64,000 bases of DNA from Caulobacteraceae bacterium (GCA_027452265.1 DAIDGR010000079.1:1-64000), one strand, 5' to 3'. Shown: positions 37,585 to 48,111, counted from the first letter of the stretch. The notes: generated from the sequence alone by a model not told the origin. Made by a program: numbers and translations.

Positions 37585-38985
37585 CTAGCGGAGGGCGTCG
37601 GCGATCCGGCCCAGGCTTTCCTCCCGCCCCAGCCCCGCCAATGCGCTGGCAAGGTCAGGCGCCGGATATCCTGCCGAGAGGACGCCGCGCAGGGGGGCGC
37701 CGAATTTGCCGAGGCCCACGCCCTCGCCGCTGGCGAAATCGCGCAAGGCCGCCAGGAGGGGCTCCGCGGTCCAGTCGGAGACGCTCTCCAGGGCCAAGGC
37801 GAGCCGCGCCAGCCGCGCGCGCGTCTCGCCATCCAGCTGGCTGATGGTCTTGGCGTCCAGGGCCAGGGGACGGACAAGGCGGGCGAAGGCCGTCAGGTCG
37901 GCCAGTTCGATGAGGGTTTTGGCGCTTTCCTTGACGAGCGGGATCAGAGCCAGGGTGCGGTCGCGATCGGTCTTTCCGGGCGCTTCGCCCCGACGTCGCA
38001 GGACGTCCATCACAAGGTCCGCCAACCTCCCGGCGTCCGCCAGCCGGATATAGTGGGCGTTGACATGGTTGAGTTTGTTCCAGTCAAGCCGCGCCGGTGA
38101 GCGCACCACATCGCGGATGTCGAACCAGGAGATCGCTTGCGCATCGGTGAAGAGTTCATCATCGCCATGGCCCCAGCCCAGGCGGGCCAGATAGTTGCGC
38201 ATGGCCTCAGGCAGGTAGCCTAGATCGGCGAACTCACCCACGGCCTGGGCCCCGTGACGCTTTGAGAGCTTGGCGCCGTCAGGCCCGTGGATCATGGGCA
38301 GGTGAGCAAACACGGGCAAATCCCAGCCCATCGCCGTGTAGATCAGGCTCTGGCGTGCGGCGTTGCTGAGATGGTCATCGCCCCGGAACACGTGGGTCAC
38401 GCCCATATCGTGATCGTCCACGACGACGGCGAGGTTGTAGGTTGGCGTGCCGTCCGACCGCAGAAGCACCAGATCATCGAGATCGCGGTTGGCGAACGTC
38501 ACCTGACCCTTGACGAGGTCGTCGACGACCGTCTCGCCTTCCAGGGGCCCTCGAAAGCGGATCGTGAAGGGACGGTCATCGCCCGGCGCCTCGCGGTCCC
38601 GCCAAGGCGAACGGATGGCGCGCCCCTCGGTCCTGGCGCGCTCGCGCTCCGCCGCGGTCTCCTCGGGGGTCATATAGCAACGATAGGCCCCGCCGGCCGC
38701 GAACAGGGCCTCAACGGCCTCCCGATGCCGCGCCGCGCGCGCGAACTGGTAGGTGGGCGGCTCATCGGGGTGCAGGCCCAGCCAGTCCAGCCCATCGAGA
38801 ATGACCTGGACCGACGCCTCGGTGGAGCGCTCTCTGTCGGTGTCTTCGATACGCAACAGGAACTTGCCGCCGCAGTGGCGGGCATAGAGCCAGTTGAACA
38901 GGGCCGTACGAGCTGTGCCAATGTGCATCGAGCCGGTCGGCGAAGGGGCGATACGGGTGACGACGGGGCGGGCGGAAGACGACAT
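37585..38985 (-). CDS. gltX: Glutamyl-tRNA synthetase
   Basis: A 466-residue class I synthetase that charges tRNA-Glu. The HIGH-type motif appears as PSPTGSMHIGTART near residue 15, and the KMSKS-type motif as KLSKRHG near 245. The zinc-cysteine motif of some GluRS proteins is absent. Alphaproteobacteria often carry two gltX genes, one of which can also glutamylate tRNA-Gln, so which role this copy plays is open. The start at 38985 leaves 76 bases to the divergent comEC gene. Confidence 0.95.
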   Translation of the reverse strand: MSSSARPVVTRIAPSPTGSMHIGTARTALFNWLYARHCGGKFLLRIEDTDRERSTEASVQVILDGLDWLGLHPDEPPTYQFARAARHREAVEALFAAGGAYRCYMTPEETAAERERARTEGRAIRSPWRDREAPGDDRPFTIRFRGPLEGETVVDDLVKGQVTFANRDLDDLVLLRSDGTPTYNLAVVVDDHDMGVTHVFRGDDHLSNAARQSLIYTAMGWDLPVFAHLPMIHGPDGAKLSKRHGAQAVGEFADLGYLPEAMRNYLARLGWGHGDDELFTDAQAISWFDIRDVVRSPARLDWNKLNHVNAHYIRLADAGRLADLVMDVLRRRGEAPGKTDRDRTLALIPLVKESAKTLIELADLTAFARLVRPLALDAKTISQLDGETRARLARLALALESVSDWTAEPLLAALRDFASGEGVGLGKFGAPLRGVLSAGYPAPDLASALAGLGREESLGRIADALR

Positions 38986-39061
38986 CGAAAGAGGGTCCAG
39001 GGTCAGAGTCCGGAATGGGAGCCGACGCGCGTTTGGCCGCTTCGGCGGCGTGCGGCTTAAC

Positions 39062-41245
39062 ATGGCGCGGCCGCGCCGTCCCCTGTTGTCCCCGTCGGCC
39101 CTGGCCCATGGGCTCCTGGACGAGATCGGCTTGCAGCGCGAACGCGTGTTTCTCTGGAGCCCGGTGGCGTTCGGCGTTGGGGCGGCGACCTATCTGGGAT
39201 TGAAGAGCGAACCGACGGTCTGGCCGGGACTTTTCGCCTTGGCGCTCTGTGGCGTCCTTTTCGCGGGACTATGGCTTTGGGGCCGGCGCTTCTGGTGGAG
39301 CGCCCTGTCCGGACTGCTGCTGATTGGATGCCTGGGCTTTGTCCTCGCCAAGCGTCACAGCGACGCCATGGCGGCCCCCATTATGCCGGCGAGGCCTGGA
39401 TTTACCCTCATCGAGGGCTGGGTCGTGGACATCGATACACCGAGCCCCCGGGGCGAGCGGATCATCGTCGCGCCGACCCGGATCGCAGGGCTGGCGCCAG
39501 ACGCCACGCCGGTGCGCGTCCGGATTGTCCTGGGCGCCCCGGGTGGGCCGGAGGCCGCGCCGCCGCCTGGGACGCCGGTGGCCGTTCGTGCCTTGCTTGA
39601 TCCGCCGCCGGGGCCGGCCACGCCGGGGGGCTATGATTTTGCCCGGGACGCCTGGTTCTCAGGTATCGGCGGCGTAGGCCTGGCCCAGAGCCCGCCGGCC
39701 TATATCCCCCTCAGCCCGCCGCCTTGGCAGCTACGTCTGGAGATGACGATCAACGCCCTGCGCTGGCGGATCGCCGCCCAGCTCGTCGAGGATATCCGTC
39801 AGGTCATGGGCCCGGATGACGGCGGCGCGGCGGGCCTCGCAGCGGCGGTGACGACCAGTCATCAGGACTGGCTTGATCCGGCGCATCGCGACGACCTGCG
39901 CGCGTCGGGTCTGGCCCACATGCTCGCCATCGCCGGCCTGCACACGGCCGCACTGAGCGGGTTCGCCTTCTTCATCTCGCGCGCCGTCTTCGCCTCCATT
40001 CCCTGGCTGGCCTTACGCTTTCCGATCAAGAAGCTGGCGGCTCTCACAGCGCTGGCCGTGGTCGGGGCCTACCTCTTGCTTTCCGGCGCCCACGCTCCGG
40101 CGCGGCGGGCGGCGATCACCGCCAGCGTCGCCTTTTTCGCCATCCTCGTGGACCGGCGTGCGGTCAGCCTCCACTCCCTCGCGGTCGCGGCCCTTGTGAT
40201 CCTGGCCCAGGAGCCCGAGGTCGTGGTCTCGCCGGGCTTCGAGATGTCGTTCTGCGCCACGGCGGCCTTGATCGCGCTGGCCGAGGTCTGGCCAAGGCCC
40301 GTCCGCGCCACTGGGTTACCCTGGCCGCTTCGGCTGCTGCAGTGGGCGCGCGACGCCTTTGTCGGAGCTCTGGCGGTGAGCGTCGTGGCAGGCGCGGCTA
40401 CGGCGCCCTTCGCCATCCAGCACTTCAATCGCATGGCCAACTATGGCGTTCTCGCCAATCTGAGCGCTGATTTGGTGGCCAGTCTGCTGCTGATGCCGGC
40501 CCTTGCTCTGGCGCTCCTGGCCCAGACGCTGGGATTAGGCGCCGATGTGGCGAGTCCGATCCTGCTTGCGGCCGGTTGGTCCGCGCGCACCGTGATCACC
40601 CTTGGCCAGACCTTCGCCCAGGCCCCTGGATCGGGACTCGCCTGGCCGAGCGCCCCCGAGATCGCGCTGCTCATTTCATATCTTGGGATCGTCTTTGCCT
40701 GCCTTTGGCGTGGCCGGCTGAGGGCCGTCGGCCTTGTCCTCTCATTCGCGGTGCTGGCCTGGCCGCGAGGGGCTGCGCCCGTGGCCTGGATCGCCAACGA
40801 TGGGGGGGATGCGGCCATCTCGGTCGGCGGTGAGGCGATCGCGCTCAAGCCGGATGTGCGGGCCTATGCGGTCGGTCAGTGGGCCCAGCGGCGGGCGCTT
40901 ACGCTCCCGGCGGACCCCGATGCCGCGACGGCGACGGCCTTTGACTGCACCCGTCTCGCCTGTCGGCCTCTGGGTCCGTTTCACCCGGCGATCGCCGCCT
41001 GGTGGACAAAACGCGCGCCCAGGCCCGAGGTCCTGGGCGCCCTGTGCGCCGGCGCCGATATCCTGATCCTTCGCGCCAGCGTCACGCCGCCGGCGGCCTG
41101 CACCGATGTGACTCTTCTGACCCGTGCGGATTTTGATCGTGGCGGAGCGGTGGAAATCTATCCATCAGGGGAGGGTTGGCGCCTGGACTGGGCTCAGCCG
41201 TACCGCGGCGAGCGGCCCTGGAGCGTCAGTGATAGCGCCGAATGA
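39062..41245 (+). CDS. comEC: ComEC/Rec2-family DNA-uptake channel protein
   Basis: A 727-residue multi-pass inner-membrane protein of the ComEC/Rec2 family, the presumed channel for single-stranded DNA in natural transformation. It has N-terminal membrane segments, a soluble OB-like region (residues about 90-210), and the competence domain with [16 protein letters not shown] and the following helices. The C-terminal part (from about 580) is short and lacks a recognisable HxHxDH metallo-beta-lactamase domain. It converges on lexA with a 20-base overlap. Whether this organism is transformable cannot be told from here. Confidence 0.9.
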   Translation: MARPRRPLLSPSALAHGLLDEIGLQRERVFLWSPVAFGVGAATYLGLKSEPTVWPGLFALALCGVLFAGLWLWGRRFWWSALSGLLLIGCLGFVLAKRHSDAMAAPIMPARPGFTLIEGWVVDIDTPSPRGERIIVAPTRIAGLAPDATPVRVRIVLGAPGGPEAAPPPGTPVAVRALLDPPPGPATPGGYDFARDAWFSGIGGVGLAQSPPAYIPLSPPPWQLRLEMTINALRWRIAAQLVEDIRQVMGPDDGGAAGLAAAVTTSHQDWLDPAHRDDLRASGLAHMLAIAGLHTAALSGFAFFISRAVFASIPWLALRFPIKKLAALTALAVVGAYLLLSGAHAPARRAAITASVAFFAILVDRRAVSLHSLAVAALVILAQEPEVVVSPGFEMSFCATAALIALAEVWPRPVRATGLPWPLRLLQWARDAFVGALAVSVVAGAATAPFAIQHFNRMANYGVLANLSADLVASLLLMPALALALLAQTLGLGADVASPILLAAGWSARTVITLGQTFAQAPGSGLAWPSAPEIALLISYLGIVFACLWRGRLRAVGLVLSFAVLAWPRGAAPVAWIANDGGDAAISVGGEAIALKPDVRAYAVGQWAQRRALTLPADPDAATATAFDCTRLACRPLGPFHPAIAAWWTKRAPRPEVLGALCAGADILILRASVTPPAACTDVTLLTRADFDRGGAVEIYPSGEGWRLDWAQPYRGERPWSVSDSAE

Positions 41246-41909
41246 GCGCGACCAGCTTGCCCTGAACCTGAACCTGATCAGGTCCGAAAATACGGGTCTC
41301 ATAGGCCGGATTGGCCGCTTCCAGCGCCACCGAATCGCCGCGCCGTCGCAACCGCTTGAGGGTCGCCTCTTCATCCATCACCAGAGCCACGACAATGTCG
41401 CCATTGCTGGCGGTATCGGCCTTACGGATCACGGCATAGTCGCCGTTGTGGATGCCGGCCTGAACCATGGAGTCCCCCTCGACCTCCAGGACATAGTGCT
41501 CCCCCGATCCAAGCAGCGACTCGGGAGTCTGCAGGCGACCGCGCTCCACCTGCAAGGCCGCGATCGGTGTGCCGGCGGCGATCTTGCCAAGAATGGGAAG
41601 CTCACGCGTGTCGTTGGCCGCCATGAGCGCCGTGGTCGCCGCGGTGGCGGGCGGGCGGGTCGGGAAGGCTGCAAGGGCGCCGCCCGTCGCGGCCGCTGAT
41701 GGCAGCTTGAGCACCTCAAGGGCTCGAGCCCGGTGCGCGAGGCGCCGCACGAACCCACGCTCCTCGAGCGCCGTGATCAGACGGTGAATGCCCGACTTGG
41801 ACGCCAGATCCAGCGCTTCCTTCATTTCGTCGAAGGAAGGCGAAACGCCGGTTTCCTGAATGCGCTGGTGAATGAACATCAGGAGTTCATTCTGCTTTCG
41901 CGTCAGCAT
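41226..41909 (-). CDS. lexA: LexA repressor
   Basis: The SOS repressor, 227 residues. The N-terminal winged-helix domain starts [20 protein letters not shown]. The self-cleavage site is Ala112-Gly113 (KIAAGTPIA), with the serine nucleophile at 147 (EGDSMVQAG) and the lysine at 185 (EATLKRL). RecA filaments on single-stranded DNA would trigger cleavage. A GTTC-N7-GTTC box and a TTGACA -35 element precede the gene, so it represses itself. I start at 41909 (GGGAG ribosome site) and not at an upstream frame extension. Its 3' end overlaps comEC. Confidence 0.97.
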   Translation of the reverse strand: MLTRKQNELLMFIHQRIQETGVSPSFDEMKEALDLASKSGIHRLITALEERGFVRRLAHRARALEVLKLPSAAATGGALAAFPTRPPATAATTALMAANDTRELPILGKIAAGTPIAALQVERGRLQTPESLLGSGEHYVLEVEGDSMVQAGIHNGDYAVIRKADTASNGDIVVALVMDEEATLKRLRRRGDSVALEAANPAYETRIFGPDQVQVQGKLVALIRRYH

Positions 41910-41926
41910 GTCCGCGTCTCCCGGGG

Positions 41927-41941
41927 TCCGACAAAGTCGGA
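41927..41941 (-). other. Small hairpin in the lexA leader
   Basis: TCCGAC-AAA-GTCGGA, a perfect six-base inverted repeat about 18 bases before the lexA start. It could shape the leader RNA or be a second protein site; no role is known to me. Confidence 0.35.
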
Positions 41942-41965
41942 ACAAATCAAAAACAGCTCTAGGGT

Positions 41966-41994
41966 GTTCTTGTGGTGTTCTCTTTTTCTGTCAA
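41966..41994 (-). promoter_or_regulatory. lexA promoter with LexA box
   Basis: On the plus strand GTTC at 41966-41969 and GTTC at 41977-41980 are separated by seven bases, a perfect LexA box. On the minus strand a TTGACA -35 sequence lies at 41994-41989, and a 17-base spacer puts the -10 region on the distal half of the box, the expected arrangement for autorepression. Confidence 0.85.
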
Positions 41995-42083
41995 GCGCAT
42001 TGCGAGCGCCCGCCGGAAGCGGTGATCGGCGAGGACCTCGCCACGCTCCCTCCCGACGTTCGGTGGAGGAACGAAATGGGGAG

Positions 42084-42881
42084 TCAGGCGAGGAGGGCGC
42101 GCGTCGCGGCCTCGACATCGGCCTGGCGCATCAGGCTCTCGCCCACCAGCATGGCGTGGGCCCCGGCTTGACTGAGGCGGCGGACATCGCCGGGGCCGGT
42201 GATCCCGCTTTCCGTAACGATGAGGGCGGAGCTCGTACGCCCCTGAAGAAGCCGTTCGCTGACCGCCAGGTCGGTGTGAAATGTGCGGAGATCGCGATTG
42301 TTGATGCCGATCAGTTTGGCGTCCAGGGCCTCGGCCCGGGCGAATTCCACCTCGTCATGCGTCTCCACAAGCACGTCCATGCCCCAACGCCTGGCCTCGG
42401 ACATGAGATCGGCGGCGAGGCTGTCGTCCACCATGGCCAGGATCACCAGAATGGCGTCAGCCCCCAAGGCGCGAGACTCGGCCACCTGCCAGGGATCGAC
42501 CATGAAGTCCTTGCGGATCGCGGGCAGGGGCGTCGCGTCGCGGGCGGCGACGAGATAGGCGTCATCGCCCTGGAAGCTGGGGCCGTCGGTCAGGACGGAA
42601 AGGCAGGCGGCGCCGCCTCTGGCATAGGCGCGCGCCAGGTCCGCCGGTTCGAAAGCCTCGCGGATCAGACCTTTGGAGGGTGAGGCGCGCTTGATCTCCG
42701 CGATGAGGGCCAGGCTCCCAGGGCGCGCCGCCTGGGACAGGGCCTGGGCGAACCCGCGTGGCGCTCCAACCGCCTTTATTCGCGACTCCAGTTCGGACGG
42801 CGAGGTCTGGGTCCGGCGCTGGGCGACGTCCTGGCGCTTATAGGCGGCGATGCGCCCAAGGATATCGGCCTCGCCCATCAT
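42084..42881 (-). CDS. trpC: Indole-3-glycerol phosphate synthase
   Basis: A 265-residue TIM-barrel enzyme that closes the indole ring in tryptophan synthesis. Family segments are [27 protein letters not shown] and [10 protein letters not shown]. Its ATG overlaps the trpD stop (ATGA). In many alphaproteobacteria moaC and moeA lie between trpC and lexA; here lexA follows trpC directly, 174 bases away. Confidence 0.97.
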   Translation of the reverse strand: MMGEADILGRIAAYKRQDVAQRRTQTSPSELESRIKAVGAPRGFAQALSQAARPGSLALIAEIKRASPSKGLIREAFEPADLARAYARGGAACLSVLTDGPSFQGDDAYLVAARDATPLPAIRKDFMVDPWQVAESRALGADAILVILAMVDDSLAADLMSEARRWGMDVLVETHDEVEFARAEALDAKLIGINNRDLRTFHTDLAVSERLLQGRTSSALIVTESGITGPGDVRRLSQAGAHAMLVGESLMRQADVEAATRALLA

Positions 42882-43900
42882 GAGGCCCCGGCGTTGGAAA
42901 TGGCGATCAGGGCGTCGAGGGCGGCCCGGGCGGCGCCGCTGTCGAGCGATTGCGTGGCCAGCTCGACCCCCTCGCGGAGGGTCTCGACCTTGTCGCTGAC
43001 CAGGAAGGCGGCCGCCGCATTCAACAGCACCATGTCGCGGTAGGCCCCGGTCTGGCCGTCCAGGAGGCGCAACAGGGCGTCGGCGTTATGCGCCGGGTCG
43101 CCCCCGATCAGGTCCGCCTTGGCCGCGCGAGGCAGGCCCACAGCCTCGGGAGTAATGGTGAAAAGCCGCACCAGGCCTTCGCGCCATTCGGCGATCTGGG
43201 TCGGTCCCGTCACGGTGAGCTCGTCAAAGCCGTCGCCATGCACGACCCAGGCCTTTTCGGACCCGAGCGCACCGAGCGCGCGCGCGATCGGCTCGACCCA
43301 GCGGATGTCGAATACGCCCAGCACTTGCCGCGAGGCCCCGGCGGGGTTCGACAGCGGTCCCAGCATGTTGAACAAGGTGCGAAAGCCCAGCTCTTCGCGC
43401 ACCGGCGCGACGTGGCGCATGGCGCCGTGGTGGGCGGGCGCGAACAGGAAGCAGACATTGGCCTCGGCCAGGGCCCGGGTCTGCAGGGCCGGGGGCGCGG
43501 CAATATTGACGCCAAGCGCCGTCAGCACATCCGAGGAGCCCGAGCGCGAGGAAATGGCCCGGGCGCCATGCTTGGCGACCTTCAATCCGCCGCCGGCCGC
43601 GACGAACGCCACGGCGGTGGAGACATTAAGGCTGTGCATGCCGTCCCCGCCGGTGCCGCAGACATCGATCACCTCAAAGGGATGGTCGAGGGTCAGGGCC
43701 GCCCGGCGCATGGCCCGGGCGCAGGCGGTGATCTCGCCCACGGTTTCGCCCCGCAGGCGCATGGCGGTTAGGGCGGCGGCAATCTGGGCGGGCGTGGGTT
43801 CGCCGCGCAGGCAGGCCTCGAAAAAGGCCTCCGCATCCTCGCCCACCAATGTGGCGCCATCGGCGAGCCGGGCGAGCAGGGGCTTGAACGTGTTGGACAT
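42878..43900 (-). CDS. trpD: Anthranilate phosphoribosyltransferase
   Basis: A 340-residue class IV phosphoribosyltransferase that joins anthranilate and PRPP. Signatures are [17 protein letters not shown] (PRPP-binding loop) and [17 protein letters not shown]. It overlaps trpG by one base (TGATG) and trpC by four, so trpG-D-C are translated in tight coupling. Confidence 0.97.
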   Translation of the reverse strand: MSNTFKPLLARLADGATLVGEDAEAFFEACLRGEPTPAQIAAALTAMRLRGETVGEITACARAMRRAALTLDHPFEVIDVCGTGGDGMHSLNVSTAVAFVAAGGGLKVAKHGARAISSRSGSSDVLTALGVNIAAPPALQTRALAEANVCFLFAPAHHGAMRHVAPVREELGFRTLFNMLGPLSNPAGASRQVLGVFDIRWVEPIARALGALGSEKAWVVHGDGFDELTVTGPTQIAEWREGLVRLFTITPEAVGLPRAAKADLIGGDPAHNADALLRLLDGQTGAYRDMVLLNAAAAFLVSDKVETLREGVELATQSLDSGAARAALDALIAISNAGAS

Positions 43901-44490
43901 CAGGCCGCCATCGGCGCCGAGGCGCCCGCCAGGTTCAGGAAATTGGCCAGCAGGGCGTGACCGTGTTCGGTGGCGATGGACTCGGGATGGAATTGCACCC
44001 CGTGGATCGGCCGATGACGGTGGGCCAGACCCATGATTTCACCGTCCTCCGTCCAGGCCGTGACCTCCAGCTCAGGGGGCAGGTCGTCCCGGGCGACCGC
44101 CAGGCTGTGATAGCGCGTGGCGACCAAGGGATCCGGCAGGCCGGCGAAGAGCCCCTGACCTCGATGGCGGATCGGGCTCGTCTTGCCGTGACGCAGCTCC
44201 GCAGCCGCGACGACACGTCCGCCAAAGGCCTGACCGATCGCCTGATGACCCAGGCACACGCCCAGGATCGGCAGCGTATCCGGCGCCAGGCGAAGGAGAT
44301 CGAGGCAGATCCCGGCCTGATCCGGGGCGCAGGGCCCAGGCGACAGCAGCGCCGCTTGCGGCTTCAGGGCAAGGGCGGCCGCGGCGCTCATGGCGTCATT
44401 GCGAATGACGCGTGCGTCCGCCCCCAACTCGTACAGATAGTGGACGAGGTTGAAGGTGAAGCTGTCATAATTGTCGATGACGAGGATCAT
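43900..44490 (-). CDS. trpG: Anthranilate synthase component II (glutamine amidotransferase)
   Basis: A 196-residue class I glutamine amidotransferase supplying ammonia to TrpE. The nucleophile cysteine lies in [18 protein letters not shown], and the His-Glu pair in [13 protein letters not shown]. It begins with [19 protein letters not shown]. The 94 bases between trpE and trpG hold a GC-rich inverted repeat (centre GCGGCGCCGC near 44565) without a U-tract; I see no leader peptide or second promoter of note. Confidence 0.97.
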   Translation of the reverse strand: MILVIDNYDSFTFNLVHYLYELGADARVIRNDAMSAAAALALKPQAALLSPGPCAPDQAGICLDLLRLAPDTLPILGVCLGHQAIGQAFGGRVVAAAELRHGKTSPIRHRGQGLFAGLPDPLVATRYHSLAVARDDLPPELEVTAWTEDGEIMGLAHRHRPIHGVQFHPESIATEHGHALLANFLNLAGASAPMAA

Positions 44491-44584
44491 GGACGGGTTC
44501 GCTTCGGAGACGGGGCCTCAAGGGGAGGGGATAGAGCGCGAGCGGTCGTCAGAGATCAAGCGGCGCCGCGCTCTGATGCGAGGA

Positions 44585-46129
44585 TCAGAATCGCCAGGAC
44601 TCCGCCGCCGCGCGGGCCAGGGCGCGGGACTTGTGCAGGGTCTCGTCATATTCCGCGTCCGGGTCGCTGTCCGCGACCACGCCGCCGCCCGCCTGGACAT
44701 GGAGAGTCTTGTCCTTCACGAGGCCCGTCCGCAGGACAATACAGGTGTCGAGGGACCCATCGGCGCCGAAATAGCCCACGGCCCCGGCATAGGCGAGGCC
44801 CCGTTTGACGCTTTCCAGTTCGTCGATGATCTGCATGGCGCGAACCTTGGGAGCTCCTGAGAGCGTGCCTGCGGGCAAGGCGGCGAGCAGCACATCGACC
44901 GGATCCAGGCCGTCGGGCGCGTCACCCTCCACATTGGAAACGATGTGCATGACGGTGCTGTAGCGCTCGATCGTGAAGCTTTCGGTCACCCGGACGCGTG
45001 GCGGACGTGGGCCGGCCGCCAGAGACGTCCCGCCGTCGTTACGTCCCGGATCCTTGAGCAGTGCCACGCGGCCCACATCGTTGCGGCCCAAATCGAGCAG
45101 CATCAGGTGCTCGGCGCGCTCCTTTTCGTCCGCCAGAAGCTCCGCCTCCAGGGCCACGTCCTCGGCCGGGGTGGCTCCACGCGGCCGGGTTCCGGCAATC
45201 GGCCGGATCGTGATCTTTCCATCGCGCAGGCGCACCAGGATTTCCGGGGACGAGCCCACCAGGGCGAAATCGGGGTAGGCGAGATAGAACAGGAATGGAG
45301 AGGGGTTGGTCCGGCGCAGCGACCGGTAGAGGGCGAAGGGATCCTGTTCGAACGGCGTGGAGAAGCGGTGACTGGGCACGACCTGGAAGATGTCGCCCGC
45401 GCGGATATAGGCCTTCGCGCGATTGACCAGCTCGCCATAGGCGGCGCGGTCGAGGCCCGGTTGGAGAGCCGGCGGACTTGACGGCTCGGACCGACCAGAG
45501 GTCCGGGGCAGGGGGAGGCGAAGCGCCTCCTGGGCTTCGAACAGCAGGGCTTCGGCCGCCGCGCGCGCGTGGGCCGCGGGACGGGCGGACGGACGCACCG
45601 GCGCGACCAGAAGGATTTCCTGAGCGATCGAGTCGAAAATCGCCATCAGGGCCGGGCGTATGAAGATCGCGTCGGGCAGATCGAGCGGATCTGGATTGGC
45701 CTCGCCCAGAGGTTCGGCCAGGCGGATCATGTCGTAGCCCATGACGCCGAATATGCCCCCGGCCGGCGGCGGCAGGCCCGCGGGGATGTCCATCCGGGAG
45801 GCGGCGACAAGATCCTTCAACGACTCCAGAGCGGGGCGTGGCTCCGGGATGAACGGGCCAAGCCCGGCGCCCTCGTCGCGCGCGATTTCCGCGGACTCCC
45901 CGCGGCAGCGCCAGACCAGTTCAGGCGCCATGGCGATGAACGAGTAACGTCCGCGCCACGCCCCGCCCTCCACGGACTCGAACAGGAAGGCGTAGGGCTT
46001 GCCATGGGCGAGCTTGAGATAGGCTGAGACGGGCGTTTCGAGATCATCCACCAGGCGGCGGAACAGGATCTGCGAACGTCCCGCCTGGTAGGCCGCCTCG
46101 AAGGCGTCTCGCGCCGCCTCCGCGGTCAC
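44585..46129 (-). CDS. trpE: Anthranilate synthase component I
   Basis: A 514-residue chorismate-using enzyme, first step of tryptophan synthesis. The C-terminal chorismate-binding domain has PIAGTRPRG, ELLADEKERAEHLMLLDLGR and TLSGAPKVRAM. The N-terminal regulatory domain has ETPVSAYLKLAHG, where tryptophan feedback would act. It begins with GTG at 46129, which overlaps the ppiD stop (GTGA). No room exists between the genes for an attenuator, so control must come from the ppiD promoter or from feedback. Confidence 0.96.
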   Translation of the reverse strand: MTAEAARDAFEAAYQAGRSQILFRRLVDDLETPVSAYLKLAHGKPYAFLFESVEGGAWRGRYSFIAMAPELVWRCRGESAEIARDEGAGLGPFIPEPRPALESLKDLVAASRMDIPAGLPPPAGGIFGVMGYDMIRLAEPLGEANPDPLDLPDAIFIRPALMAIFDSIAQEILLVAPVRPSARPAAHARAAAEALLFEAQEALRLPLPRTSGRSEPSSPPALQPGLDRAAYGELVNRAKAYIRAGDIFQVVPSHRFSTPFEQDPFALYRSLRRTNPSPFLFYLAYPDFALVGSSPEILVRLRDGKITIRPIAGTRPRGATPAEDVALEAELLADEKERAEHLMLLDLGRNDVGRVALLKDPGRNDGGTSLAAGPRPPRVRVTESFTIERYSTVMHIVSNVEGDAPDGLDPVDVLLAALPAGTLSGAPKVRAMQIIDELESVKRGLAYAGAVGYFGADGSLDTCIVLRTGLVKDKTLHVQAGGGVVADSDPDAEYDETLHKSRALARAAAESWRF

Positions 46130-48111
46130 GGGGCCGCGCCAGACTTGGCCGCGCCGCCCGGCTTCGCAGCGGCGCCCTTGCCCGTCGCCACGGTACCGGG
46201 CGCGCCGAGATTGGGATCAACGCCGAGCGCCTGTCGCGCGACCTTGATATTGGTTCGGACGGCCACCTCACGCTCCGCGGCCTGGCGCAGAGCATCCACC
46301 ACCTCGGTGATGTAGTCCTGGCCGATGCGTCCCCGGACGAGGTTCGTCACGGCGGCCGTCTGGGTCAGATCGCCGGGCCGCGTGGCCTCGACCTTGCCGA
46401 CAAAGGCCCCGCCGGGTGCATTGGACGCGAAGGTCTCACCCGCCTTGGCGGCGAAGGCGGCCCCGACAAAGTCCCGCCCTTGGGCCTGGTAGGCCGAGGC
46501 CTTGAGAAGCTGCATGTGCGTGAGGTGCTGGGCATGGGCCCCGACGCTGGCCGCCACCGCGTCCACCGATTTTCCCGAACGGATTTCGGCCTCGAGCGAC
46601 TCGGCCTTCTGGCGGAAGGCGTCACGCATCTTGGTGGTCATGTAGAGGCGCGTCAGATTGGCGCGGTCATCGGCCACGGTTGGAAGGGATGGGGGCGTGA
46701 CCTTGTCCACATGCAGCGCGAAATAGGCGCCGGGCCCGGCATCGGTGATGTCGGTGGTTTCGCCAGCGACAGCCGCAAAGGCGGCCTTGACGATCTTGTC
46801 ATTGAGCCCGGTCAGGGGGTGACCGTCAGGATCGGTTCCCTGGGCGGTCAGCGGACCGAGGGTTACGACCGTCCCGCCCGCCTTCTGCGCGGCGGCCGCG
46901 AGGTTGGCCCCGCCCTGCCGGGCCGTGTCAAAGGCCTCGCTCATCGCGTAGGCCTTGTCGGCGGCGGCCTTCTGGCGGAGCTGCGCTTCGATCTTGCTCC
47001 GCTCGTCGGCGAGAGCCGGCGTCTTGGCGGGCGTAATCTTCGTGACCTCCAGTACGGCCTGGCCGAGGTCGCCGCTGACAGGCCCCTTGGGCGTGTTCAG
47101 CGGGAGCTTGAATGCGGCGGCGGCGAGGGCCTTGTCAGCCACATCCGCCTGCGCCTTGTCCGTGTAGATGACGGGGTCCACGCCGAGGCTCTTGGCCACA
47201 GTCGCCGGATCCACGCCGCGCGAAAGCTGGGTGACCGCCGCCGCCGCCTGGGCGGCGGACTTCACGGGTATCTGAACGATGCTGCGCGTTTCGGGCGTCG
47301 AGAGGGTCGCCTTCTCGGCGTCGAATTCCTTCTGGATCTGCGCGTCGGTGATTTGCACCCCGGCATTCAGGCTCGCCGCGTCAAACTGCACCAGCGAGAT
47401 GGTTCGCAGCTCCGGTCGCATCAACTGCGAGGCGTGATCCTTGATGAATTGCGTGAGATCGGCGTCGGTCGGAAGTTTCGGCGGGGGAATGACGTGGGGA
47501 TCGAGCAGGAAATAGCTCACATCCCGTTCTTGCAGCGCGCCGATGGCGTTGATCGCCGCATAGGCGCGCGGCATCTGGAAGCCGCCGGCCAGGGCCATGC
47601 TGAAATGCTTCTGGGCCAGCTCATCCCCCAGGTCGCTTTCCACCTGCCGGACGGTCAGTCCCTGGGCGGCGAGGAATTGAACGAACTGCTGCTGGCTGAA
47701 CTTGCCGGTCACTTTGTCGAAGGCAAAGGGGATCTTCTTGATCTGGGCGTCGACCAGGCTGTTTGCGGGGACGATGCCGCTGCGACGCAGGAGTTCGGCC
47801 TCCGACTGGTCGAGGGCCATGGCGTTGACCAGCTCCTGGTCAAAGCCGTTCTGAACCAGGAAGTCGTTGGTGTAGGTCTGGCCGGACTGCTGCTCCAGCT
47901 TCTGCTTCTGCTGCTCGAAAATGGTGCGGAATTCCGCCGCCGAGACGATGTGGTGACCCGCCGCGATCACCGTGTCGGTCGCCGCCCCGTTCAGAATATC
48001 CGGAAGCCGTCCCCCGCCGCCAATGCCCAGCAGCAGAAAGACCAGAGTCAGGGCGCCCATCAGCGCAATTCCAAGCGGATTGCGTGCCGAGGAGCGAAGA
48101 GAACCTGTCAT
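46126..48111 (-). CDS. ppiD: PpiD-like membrane-anchored peptidyl-prolyl isomerase/chaperone
   Basis: A 661-residue protein with one N-terminal transmembrane helix (about residues 14-34), a SurA_N-like helical domain (60-210), and a parvulin-like region (about 250-380) before a second SurA-like helical part. It would sit in the inner membrane facing the periplasm and help newly exported proteins fold near SecYEG. The tail is Ala/Gly/Lys-rich. I chose the ATG at 48111, since the membrane helix follows at once, although the ribosome site is poor. trpE is coupled to it by a GTGA overlap. Confidence 0.9.
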   Translation of the reverse strand: MTGSLRSSARNPLGIALMGALTLVFLLLGIGGGGRLPDILNGAATDTVIAAGHHIVSAAEFRTIFEQQKQKLEQQSGQTYTNDFLVQNGFDQELVNAMALDQSEAELLRRSGIVPANSLVDAQIKKIPFAFDKVTGKFSQQQFVQFLAAQGLTVRQVESDLGDELAQKHFSMALAGGFQMPRAYAAINAIGALQERDVSYFLLDPHVIPPPKLPTDADLTQFIKDHASQLMRPELRTISLVQFDAASLNAGVQITDAQIQKEFDAEKATLSTPETRSIVQIPVKSAAQAAAAVTQLSRGVDPATVAKSLGVDPVIYTDKAQADVADKALAAAAFKLPLNTPKGPVSGDLGQAVLEVTKITPAKTPALADERSKIEAQLRQKAAADKAYAMSEAFDTARQGGANLAAAAQKAGGTVVTLGPLTAQGTDPDGHPLTGLNDKIVKAAFAAVAGETTDITDAGPGAYFALHVDKVTPPSLPTVADDRANLTRLYMTTKMRDAFRQKAESLEAEIRSGKSVDAVAASVGAHAQHLTHMQLLKASAYQAQGRDFVGAAFAAKAGETFASNAPGGAFVGKVEATRPGDLTQTAAVTNLVRGRIGQDYITEVVDALRQAAEREVAVRTNIKVARQALGVDPNLGAPGTVATGKGAAAKPGGAAKSGAAP

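Noticed and set aside
44491..44584. trp attenuator or leader peptide between trpE and trpG
   Set aside because: No Trp-rich short frame or U-tract hairpin is visible, and an attenuator would be expected before trpE, where the genes overlap.
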